Shown here: positions 1-6,790 of the stretch, one piece after another | How the letters are laid out: every line of letters starts with the position of its first letter | Position numbering within the stretch: the first letter of the stretch is position 1 | Made by a program: the position numbers and the translations under genes | Notes under the pieces: generated by a model | Told to the model about the DNA's origin: nothing | The model's input: the letters and a program-made list of their open reading frames with translations, nothing else | The model's database searches: none | Source of the DNA: JASMHC01 sp964453855 | GTDB lineage: Bacteria > Pseudomonadota > Alphaproteobacteria > Rhodobacterales > Rhodobacteraceae | Direction of reading: 5' to 3' | Length of the DNA: 55,194 nt | Assembly: GCA_964453855.1 (NCBI GenBank) | Contig: CAYVRN010000011.1 | Span: 1 to 55,194 of the forward strand

Positions 1-44
1 GACAGAATGGACGGGGCAATTTTGATGGCGCGGGAAAAAGTCAT
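1..44 (-). CDS. rpe: Ribulose-phosphate 3-epimerase, N-terminal fragment (runs off the left edge)
   Basis: Only the first 14 codons are in the window; they read MTFSRAIKIAPSIL on the minus strand. The KIAPSIL block is the characteristic first beta strand of ribulose-5-phosphate 3-epimerase, which interconverts ribulose-5-P and xylulose-5-P in the pentose-phosphate and Calvin pathways. An AGAGGA ribosome binding site lies about 8 nt before the ATG at 44. The gene follows fba on the same strand after a 52-nt spacer that contains a GC hairpin, so it is probably the next gene of the fbp-prk-tkt-gap-fba operon. The call rests on a short but distinctive N-terminus. Confidence 0.75.
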   Translation of the reverse strand, partial: MTFSRAIKIAPSIL

Positions 45-68
45 AGGCTGGTCCTCTAAATTACGTCA

Positions 69-88
69 GGGCGGGGTTCCCCCCGCCC
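69..88 (-). terminator. GC-rich intercistronic hairpin between fba and rpe
   Basis: GGGCGGGG (69-76) and CCCCGCCC (81-88) form a perfect 8-bp stem with a 4-nt loop, just after the fba stop and 24 nt before the rpe start. There is no strong T-run on the minus strand (it reads TGACGTAATTT). It may be a partial terminator or an mRNA-stabilising structure that sets the fba/rpe ratio. Confidence 0.55.
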
Positions 89-96
89 GTCTGGCA

Positions 97-1179
97 TTAC
101 TCGGCTGCCAGTTTGGTGGCAACCTGCGGATCAAGCGATCCGTCTGCATAACGCTTGGCCATGTCATCCATGTTGATCACTTTGATCTTCGACGCATTCC
201 CAGCTGTTCCGAAACGCTGGAAGCGATCAAGGCATAGCGCCTCCATTTCATCCATCGCAGGGATCAGGAATTTGCGCGGGTCGAACTGCTTGGGTGTCTG
301 GGTCGCCACCTTGCGGAACTGGCCCGTCATGGCCATACGGCAATCGGTATCAATATTTACCTTACGCACGCCTGACTTGATGCCACGTTCGATTTCCTCG
401 ACTGGAACGCCGTAGGTCTGGGGCATCTCGCCGCCGAACTCATTGATCAGATCCTGCAACTCCTGCGGAACGCTGGACGAGCCGTGCATCACCAAGTGCA
501 CTGAAGGGATGCGTGCGTGGATCGCCTCGATCTGGCTGATCGCCAAAGTGTCACCGGTGGGTTTCGAGCTAAACTTATAAGCCCCATGTGACGTACCACA
601 AGCAATCGCAAGCGCGTCCACTTTGGTAAGCTTCACAAACTCGGCGGCTTCATCCGGATCGGTCAAAAGCTGGTCATGGCTTAGCTTTCCTTCTGCGCCT
701 GATCCGTCCTCTTTCGCCGCCTCACCGGTTTCTAAAGACCCTAGAACGCCCAGCTCGCCCTCGACCGAGGCACCAACCCAATGCGCCATGCGCGACACGC
801 GCTCGGTGATCTCGACGTTATAGTCCCAAGATGCGGGCGTTTTCATATCCGCCTCAAGCGAGCCATCCATCATCACGCTAGTAAACCCGTGGCGGATCGC
901 CGAAAGACAAGTCTGTTCGTTGTTTCCGTGATCCTGATGCATACAGACCGGAATGTCAGGGTACATCTCGGCCAAGGCCTGAACCATGTGCCGCAACATG
1001 ATATCGCCCGCATAAGACCGCGCCCCACGGCTGGCCTGCATGATCACTGGCGCGTCGCATTTCGCGGCAGCTTTCATGATCGCAAGACCTTGCTCCATGT
1101 TGTTGATGTTGAAAGCCGGAACGCCATAGCCGTGCTCGGCTGCGTGATCCAGTAGCTGACGAAGTGTAATCAAAGCCAT
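97..1179 (-). CDS. fba: Class II fructose-bisphosphate aldolase (CbbA type)
   Basis: A 360-aa zinc-dependent class II aldolase. It joins dihydroxyacetone phosphate and glyceraldehyde-3-P to fructose-1,6-bisphosphate, and also makes sedoheptulose bisphosphate in the Calvin cycle. The N-terminus (MALITLRQLLDHAAEHGYG) and VPAFNINNMEQ are typical of the CbbA group. HQDHGNN near residue 81 carries the catalytic Asp83 and zinc ligand His84; a second metal region, HLVMHGSSS, lies in the second half, and KVNIDTD marks the phosphate/substrate site. The length matches the usual 345-360 aa. It is the fifth gene of the minus-strand operon, 27 nt after gap and before rpe. Confidence 0.96.
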   Translation of the reverse strand: MALITLRQLLDHAAEHGYGVPAFNINNMEQGLAIMKAAAKCDAPVIMQASRGARSYAGDIMLRHMVQALAEMYPDIPVCMHQDHGNNEQTCLSAIRHGFTSVMMDGSLEADMKTPASWDYNVEITERVSRMAHWVGASVEGELGVLGSLETGEAAKEDGSGAEGKLSHDQLLTDPDEAAEFVKLTKVDALAIACGTSHGAYKFSSKPTGDTLAISQIEAIHARIPSVHLVMHGSSSVPQELQDLINEFGGEMPQTYGVPVEEIERGIKSGVRKVNIDTDCRMAMTGQFRKVATQTPKQFDPRKFLIPAMDEMEALCLDRFQRFGTAGNASKIKVINMDDMAKRYADGSLDPQVATKLAAE

Positions 1180-1206
1180 GTTGGTGCTCCCTTCAGACCG
1201 ATAGCA

Positions 1207-2208
1207 TTAGTTCAAGCGGCCGATTTCAGCGGCGTTGTCCGCCATTCGGCACGAAAAACCCCATTCGTTGTCATACCAGGCCAGAACACGCACCAAGGTA
1301 CCGTTCATCACCATGGTTTGGTCTGCCGCAAAATTGCACGAATGGGTGTCGTGGTTGTAATCGACCGAGACTTTTGGCTCGGTTTCATAGCTGACCACAC
1401 CGGCCATCACGCCAGCCGCCGCTTCTGCCATGATGGCGTTGATATCAGCAGCGGTGACAGTCTTAGCCGCCTGGAAAGTTAAATCGACCGCAGAGACATT
1501 CGGTGTCGGCACACGGATCGACGAGCCGCTGAGTTTACCGTTCAGTTCCGGCAGCACTTCGCCAATCGCCTTTGCAGCCCCGGTCGAGGTAGGGATCATG
1601 CTCATCGCCGCAGCACGGGCGCGATACAGGTCTTTGTGGCGGCGGTCCAAAGTCGGCTGATCACCGGTGTAGCTATGAACCGTGGTCATAATACCGCTTT
1701 CGATACCGATCGCATCGTTCAGGGTTTTGGCCAAAGGCGCCAGACAGTTCGTGGTGCACGACCCGTTCGAGATCACCTGATCGCTGTCCACCAGATCCCG
1801 GTGGTTCACGCCGTAAACAACTGTACGATCCACGCCCGAAGCGGGGGCTGAAATCAGAACCCGCCGCGCACCCTGTTCCAGATGCACCTTGCTGGCTTCC
1901 TTCGAGTTGAACACACCCGAGCACTCCAGAACAACGTCAACACCTTCCCAATCCAGCTCATACGGAGAGTAGGTCGAGAACACCTTGATCGGTCCACGAC
2001 CCACGTCCATCGTGTCACCATTAACTTTAACATCACCTGCAAAACGCCCGTGAACACTGTCATATTTCAAAAGATGTGCGTTGGTTTCAATCGGTCCAGT
2101 CGCGTTGATTTTGACAACTTCGATGTCGTTGCGTCCGCTTTCGGCGATATGAGCAAAGGTGCAGCGCCCGATGCGGCCAAAGCCGTTAATGCCTACCCGT
2201 ATAGTCAT
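1207..2208 (-). CDS. gap: Glyceraldehyde-3-phosphate dehydrogenase, type I
   Basis: A 333-aa enzyme interconverting glyceraldehyde-3-P and 1,3-bisphosphoglycerate with NAD(P). The Rossmann motif GINGFGRIGR is at residues 6-15. The catalytic signature SNGSCTTNCLAPLAK places the nucleophile at Cys151. The C-terminal WYDNEWGFS motif is intact, so both domains are complete. It lies between tkt (13-nt spacer) and fba (27-nt spacer) in the carbon operon, which suggests a reductive Calvin-cycle or gluconeogenic role. Cofactor preference cannot be fixed from the sequence alone. Confidence 0.97.
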   Translation of the reverse strand: MTIRVGINGFGRIGRCTFAHIAESGRNDIEVVKINATGPIETNAHLLKYDSVHGRFAGDVKVNGDTMDVGRGPIKVFSTYSPYELDWEGVDVVLECSGVFNSKEASKVHLEQGARRVLISAPASGVDRTVVYGVNHRDLVDSDQVISNGSCTTNCLAPLAKTLNDAIGIESGIMTTVHSYTGDQPTLDRRHKDLYRARAAAMSMIPTSTGAAKAIGEVLPELNGKLSGSSIRVPTPNVSAVDLTFQAAKTVTAADINAIMAEAAAGVMAGVVSYETEPKVSVDYNHDTHSCNFAADQTMVMNGTLVRVLAWYDNEWGFSCRMADNAAEIGRLN

Positions 2209-2221
2209 ATTTCAACCTTTC

Positions 2222-4210
2222 TCAGATGCGGGCCTCGGCGGCGGCCACGAGGGCCTCGCTCGTGATCCCGAAGTGCTTGTAAAGTTCTTCCGCCGGAGCC
2301 GATGCGCCAAAGCCGGTCATGCCCACAAAGCCATCCTCGGGGCGTAGAAACAAATCCCACCCTTGACGGATCGCCGCCTCGCATCCGACGCGGGGGGCAT
2401 CGCCCAGAACCGCCTGACGGGTTGCAGCGTCTTGTGCGGCGAACAACTCAAAACAGGGCGCAGAAACGACGGCTGCCTTGATCCCTTTGGCCGCCAGCTG
2501 ATCAGCCGCATCCATGGCGATCTCGACCTCAGATCCAGTTGCAATCAGCGTCACATCACGTGCTCCATCCGCTTCGCGCAGTACATAAGCCCCCTGAGCC
2601 GATTTGTTGCGATCACAGTGGCTTGTTCGCACGGTCGGCAGACCTTGACGGGACAAGCTTAGAACTGATGGCGTTGTTTCCGAGGTCATGGCGATCTGCC
2701 AGGCCTCGGCCGTTTCCACCGCATCGGCAGGACGGAACACCATCATGTTCGGCATGGCCCGCAAGCTGGCGATGGTTTCGACCGGCTGATGGGTCGGCCC
2801 GTCTTCGCCCAGCCCGATGCTGTCATGGGTCATTACATAAGTCACCGGCACCCCCATCAGCGCCGACAGGCGCATCGACGGGCGACAGTAATCAGCAAAC
2901 ACAAGGAACGTCCCGCCATAGGGTTTCAACCCGCCATGCAAGGCGATCCCGTTCATCGCGGCGGCCATGCCGTGTTCACGGATACCATAATGGATATAAT
3001 CGCCCGAATAGTCATCCGCTGTGACAGCTTTCATCCCGGATGATTTTGTAAGGTTCGATCCGGTCAAGTCTGCCGATCCACCGACTGTGTTCGGCAAAGT
3101 TCCGTTCAGGATCTCAAGCGCCATCTCACTTGCTTTCCGTGTCGCAACCTTCGGGGCGTCCGCCGACAGTTGCGATTTATAGGCGTTGATTGCAGCCTCA
3201 AGCGCTGCTGCGTCCGGCGCATCAAAGCTGACCTTAAAAGCGTCAGCCTTGTCGTTGTTTTTAAGACGCTTTTCCCATTCTAAACGTGCAGAATTTCCAC
3301 GCACAGAGATCGCCCGCCACGCATCGTACACATCCTGCGGAACCTCGAATGCGGGCAAGTCCCACCCAAGCGCTACACGGGTGGCTTTGATTTCTTCGTC
3401 CCCCAGAGGGGCGCCGTGCACCTTGTGGCTGCCTGCCTTGTTGGGCGCGCCCTGACCGATCACAGTTCGGCAAGCGATCATCGACGGGCGAGGATCTTTG
3501 CGCGCTTCTTCAATCGCATCGGCGATTTCATCGGCATTATGCCCGTCAACTTTCAACACATGCCATCCGGCGGCGGCAAACCGCGCCTTTTGGTCGGTCG
3601 AGGTTGACACATCGGTCGCACCATCGATGGTGATCTTGTTATCGTCCCAGAACACGATCAGGCGGCCCAACTTCATGTGACCCGCCATGTCGATGGCTTC
3701 GTGGCTGATGCCCTCCATCAGGCAACCGTCGCCAGCTAGCACATAGGTATAGTGATCCATCAGTTCATCACCAAACCGTGCGTTCAGCATGCGTTCAGCC
3801 AATGCCATTCCCACCGAGGTAGAAATCCCCTGCCCCAACGGACCGGTTGTGACCTCGATCCCCTTCGCATGACCATATTCCGGATGGCCCGCTGTGCGCG
3901 CACCCATCTGGCGAAAATTGCGGATCTGGTCCATGCCCATGTCGTCATAGCCCAGCAGATGATTGATGGCGTACACCAACATCGAACCATGCCCTGCCGA
4001 CATGATAAAACGGTCCCGATCAGGCCATTTATCGGCGCTAGGATCGATCTTCATAAACCGGTTGAACAGCACGGTGGCCACATCGGCCAAACCCATCGGC
4101 GCACCGGGATGACCCGAGTTTGCCGCCTGCACAGCATCCATCGTCAAAACTCGAATGGCGTTGGCCATCTTGGTTTCCATCGAGGTTGAAATCGCACTCA
4201 TCTGGTTCAT
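2222..4210 (-). CDS. tkt: Transketolase
   Basis: A 662-aa thiamine-diphosphate enzyme that transfers two-carbon units between sugar phosphates in the pentose-phosphate and Calvin pathways. The N-terminal half carries AANSGHPGAPMG and the thiamine-binding stretch starting AGDGCLMEG. The middle has the conserved GIREHGMAAAMNG block and the C-terminal third MTHDSIGLGEDGPTHQP, all diagnostic of transketolase. The length is normal (650-670 aa). The start at 4210 follows a G-rich stretch; MSAIS and MANAI are alternative internal starts. The gene begins 10 nt after prk and is followed by gap, as expected for a cbbFPTGA-type operon. Confidence 0.97.
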   Translation of the reverse strand: MNQMSAISTSMETKMANAIRVLTMDAVQAANSGHPGAPMGLADVATVLFNRFMKIDPSADKWPDRDRFIMSAGHGSMLVYAINHLLGYDDMGMDQIRNFRQMGARTAGHPEYGHAKGIEVTTGPLGQGISTSVGMALAERMLNARFGDELMDHYTYVLAGDGCLMEGISHEAIDMAGHMKLGRLIVFWDDNKITIDGATDVSTSTDQKARFAAAGWHVLKVDGHNADEIADAIEEARKDPRPSMIACRTVIGQGAPNKAGSHKVHGAPLGDEEIKATRVALGWDLPAFEVPQDVYDAWRAISVRGNSARLEWEKRLKNNDKADAFKVSFDAPDAAALEAAINAYKSQLSADAPKVATRKASEMALEILNGTLPNTVGGSADLTGSNLTKSSGMKAVTADDYSGDYIHYGIREHGMAAAMNGIALHGGLKPYGGTFLVFADYCRPSMRLSALMGVPVTYVMTHDSIGLGEDGPTHQPVETIASLRAMPNMMVFRPADAVETAEAWQIAMTSETTPSVLSLSRQGLPTVRTSHCDRNKSAQGAYVLREADGARDVTLIATGSEVEIAMDAADQLAAKGIKAAVVSAPCFELFAAQDAATRQAVLGDAPRVGCEAAIRQGWDLFLRPEDGFVGMTGFGASAPAEELYKHFGITSEALVAAAEARI

Positions 4211-4220
4211 GATGCCCCCC

Positions 4221-5093
4221 TTACGCCCGCTTTGAATTGCTGACCAAACGCGCGATCATCGGCGTGAAGATCAACTGCATTGCCAGGTCCATTTTACCGC
4301 CCGGGATCACGATCGAGTTTGCTCGGCTCATCCAGCTGCCTTGAATCATCGAGGTCAGATACGGGAAATCGATCCCCCGTGGGTTGGCAAACCGGATTAC
4401 GACAAGGCTTTCATCTGCCGTAGGAATCCAACGTGCAATAAACGGGTTCGATGTATCCACCACCGGTACGCGCTGAAAGTTGATGTCTGTCTGGGTGAAC
4501 TGCGGCGTGATGCAGTGCACATAGTCATGCATGCGGCGCAAAATGACGTCGGTGACGGCCTCGGTGGAATAGCCGCGGCTGGCTTTGTCGCGGTGGATTT
4601 TCTGGATCCACTCAAGGTTCACAACCGGAACAACGCCAATTTTCAGATCGGCAAGCTTGGCCAAATTGACATCGTCATTCACGACCGCGCCGTGCAATCC
4701 TTCGTAGAATAGAAGATCGCTGTCATCATCAAACGACGCCCAGTCTGTAAATTCACCTGGAGGTGTGCCAAGAACTGCCGCTTCCTCGTCCGAGTGGACA
4801 TAATGACGGGTGCGCCCTTTGCCGGTTTCACCGTATTCACGGAACACGCGCTCTAGTTCGCCCAACTCATTGGCGTCATACGAAAAATGGCTAAAGGTAT
4901 GATCACCTTCGGCTGTCCGACGCTCAAGCTCGGCTTTCATTTCCACTCGGTTGAACCGGTGAAATGCATCACCTTCAATCGAGACGGCTTTCACCCCTTC
5001 GCGACGGAAAATCTGGTCGAATGTCCCTTTGACGGTCGAAGTTCCCGCGCCTGAAGAGCCGGTGACCGAAATGATTGGATGTCTCGTGCTCAT
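4221..5093 (-). CDS. prk: Phosphoribulokinase (proteobacterial type)
   Basis: A 290-aa kinase that phosphorylates ribulose-5-P to ribulose-1,5-bisphosphate, the step dedicated to the Calvin cycle. The P-loop GSSGAGTS is at residues 12-19; IEGDAFHRFNR follows and holds catalytic and substrate residues. The length and the RGIDFPYL and NSIVIPGGKMDLAMQ motifs match the octameric proteobacterial family (CbbP). It is 12 nt downstream of fbp and 10 nt upstream of tkt. Its presence predicts a RuBisCO gene in the genome, but none lies in the window. Confidence 0.96.
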   Translation of the reverse strand: MSTRHPIISVTGSSGAGTSTVKGTFDQIFRREGVKAVSIEGDAFHRFNRVEMKAELERRTAEGDHTFSHFSYDANELGELERVFREYGETGKGRTRHYVHSDEEAAVLGTPPGEFTDWASFDDDSDLLFYEGLHGAVVNDDVNLAKLADLKIGVVPVVNLEWIQKIHRDKASRGYSTEAVTDVILRRMHDYVHCITPQFTQTDINFQRVPVVDTSNPFIARWIPTADESLVVIRFANPRGIDFPYLTSMIQGSWMSRANSIVIPGGKMDLAMQLIFTPMIARLVSNSKRA

Positions 5094-5105
5094 GGTATTC
5101 TCCCT

Positions 5106-6110
5106 TTAAGCCCTGAACAGGCCGCGTTTCCCGAAAAGAGCACTGACCTCTTCCTCGGGTAGATCAAAATAGGATGCCACACGGTCAACCTTTTCGGCCG
5201 AGCCGAAGACTAACGGAACGCGGGCATGAAGTTCGTTGGCGGATTTTGACAGAATGGCGTCATGCCCGTCCGTGGCACGACCGCTTGCTTGTTCGACCAG
5301 AAAGGCAATCGGGGCGCATTCATAAACCATGCGCAACCGACCATTTTCATAGCCCGGGCGTGCATCGGACGGATACAGGAATATCCCGCCCCGCATCATG
5401 ATCCGGTGGGTTTCCGCTACTAATGACGCGACCCAGCGCATATTGAAGTTTTTTGATCGCGGCCCTTCGGAACCCGCAACGCAATCGTCGATATAGGCAC
5501 GGATCGGACGCGACCAATGCCGGTAGTTCGACGCATTGATGGCAAACTCGGTCGAGGTGCCCGGAATTTTGACACCCGCTGTCCGCAGTACAAACTGATG
5601 TGTATCCGGGTCCATGACATAGTGAAGCACTCCGTCACCGAACGTGACCATCATCGCGGTTTGCGGGCCATAGATGATATACCCGCCTGCCAACTGATCC
5701 GAGGCTTTCCGAAGAAAACTAGCGTCTCCGTCGTCCAGCGCCGGCATGATTGAAAAGATCGTTCCAATCGACACATTCACATCAATATTCGAGGAACCGT
5801 CAAGCGGATCAATGGCCAGCCCATAGGCGCCATCTTGATCAACCTCGATGACCTCTTCACGCTCTTCCGAGGCATACCAGCGGACGCCCACGCCCACCAA
5901 CGCCGATGCGAACAGCTCGTCTGCTATCACGTCCAAAGGCTTTTGCTGGTCGCCATCACTGTTGCTACCCAGTTCAACCGAGTGGCCATTATCCACCTCG
6001 CCTTTGGCGATGCGCCGAGCAAGTTCCACACCGCATCCGGCAAGCGCGCCCATTAAAGGGCGCAATTCTGCGGGGATATGTTGATCGTCTTTAATTACCG
6101 AGGATGACAT
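5106..6110 (-). CDS. fbp: Class I fructose-1,6-bisphosphatase (CbbF type)
   Basis: It hydrolyses fructose-1,6-bisphosphate (and, in CbbF enzymes, often sedoheptulose-1,7-bisphosphate). The metal-binding signature IDPLDGSSNID lies near residue 105, and the C-terminal motifs ENGRLRMVYECAPIAFLVEQA and GRATDG are intact. I place the start at ATG 6110 (MSSSVIKDD), giving 334 aa, close to the family length, with an AAAGGAG site about 12 nt upstream. A TTG at 6149 in the same frame would add 13 residues and has no clear ribosome site. It is the first gene of the minus-strand operon; the promoter should lie in the AT-rich region upstream. Confidence 0.94.
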   Translation of the reverse strand: MSSSVIKDDQHIPAELRPLMGALAGCGVELARRIAKGEVDNGHSVELGSNSDGDQQKPLDVIADELFASALVGVGVRWYASEEREEVIEVDQDGAYGLAIDPLDGSSNIDVNVSIGTIFSIMPALDDGDASFLRKASDQLAGGYIIYGPQTAMMVTFGDGVLHYVMDPDTHQFVLRTAGVKIPGTSTEFAINASNYRHWSRPIRAYIDDCVAGSEGPRSKNFNMRWVASLVAETHRIMMRGGIFLYPSDARPGYENGRLRMVYECAPIAFLVEQASGRATDGHDAILSKSANELHARVPLVFGSAEKVDRVASYFDLPEEEVSALFGKRGLFRA

Positions 6111-6127
6111 TGGACCATCGACTCCTT

Positions 6128-6220
6128 TATCAGTCGAGGCCTTTATCAAAGCGGTAAACCGGAAATAGAATTTATTTTTCTATCAGTACTTTTAAATTTA
6201 ATTAAATAATAAAGCTGATA
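6128..6220. promoter_or_regulatory. Repeated TATCAG motifs upstream of fbp, possible operator region
   Basis: TATCAG occurs at 6128-6133 and 6181-6186, TATCA at 6144-6148, and the inverted form CTGATA at 6215-6220. The 6181 and 6215 copies are ends of a 40-bp AT-rich imperfect inverted repeat. The first two overlap or abut the fbp start. This arrangement could bind a regulator of the carbon operon, but the spacing does not match a textbook LysR (T-N11-A) site. Confidence 0.35.
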
Positions 6221-6430
6221 CCGCAAACATGCCATATAAACTTGGTTGCTTCTCTCCCCTGCGCTTACTCAACGCATTGCCCCTGCGTCAGTTAACCTCA
6301 GATCAACGGAGAAACTGACCAATTTGGATGAAGCTACTTTGGTAATCCCCTGCGAAATTTAGGAGTGTTTGAAAGTAGAGTTTTCTCGAGTGATGAATGA
6401 GGGGATTCTGATGAAGAAATCGGATACCCC

Positions 6431-6452
6431 TCCACTCCGGGTGGATTTTTTT
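6431..6452 (+). terminator. Weak T-tailed hairpin in the fbp upstream region
   Basis: TCCAC and GTGGA flank TCCGG and are followed by seven T residues on the plus strand. The stem is only 5 bp. No gene is apparent to be terminated; a short untranslated transcript is possible. Confidence 0.3.
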
Positions 6453-6790
6453 GAACTTCTGTTGCATCCTGCATTACGATCGTTCCAGCATTTTCCGCAC
6501 ATCCCGTTGGGCAAACTACAAATGAATTTTTGCCATGAACAATCATTTGTGTGCAGCAATAATCTATTTGATGCACTCAATTAGAAAGCGGGCACTAAGA
6601 CTTCGTCATACGACGCTTCCAAACAATTGTGGTCGCCATTTTGTTCACCGGTGTCGGATGCGGTGAAACCTGCTCCCAGCCTCCAATGTAGCGTACCACA
6701 GAAGACGCAGCTATTCTGATCAGGGCACGGACGAAGGGCATCGCCTGAAGACGGCGAACAAGCGGGTGGCATGAGCGAAAGGAAATGATC

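Larger units (their letters stand above)
6111..6790. other. AT-rich intergenic region without a convincing gene
   Basis: About 680 bp separates fbp (minus) from the flavin oxidoreductase (plus). The part nearest fbp (6160-6220) is extremely AT-rich, and several short open frames here have no recognisable motif. The region must hold the divergent promoters. I see TATCAG-type repeats (6128-6220) and one T-tailed hairpin (6431-6452), but no regulator gene such as cbbR. Confidence 0.6.

Noticed and set aside
6334..6584. Small open frames on both strands in the fbp upstream spacer
   Set aside because: Mutually overlapping, no convincing ribosome sites and no recognised motif.
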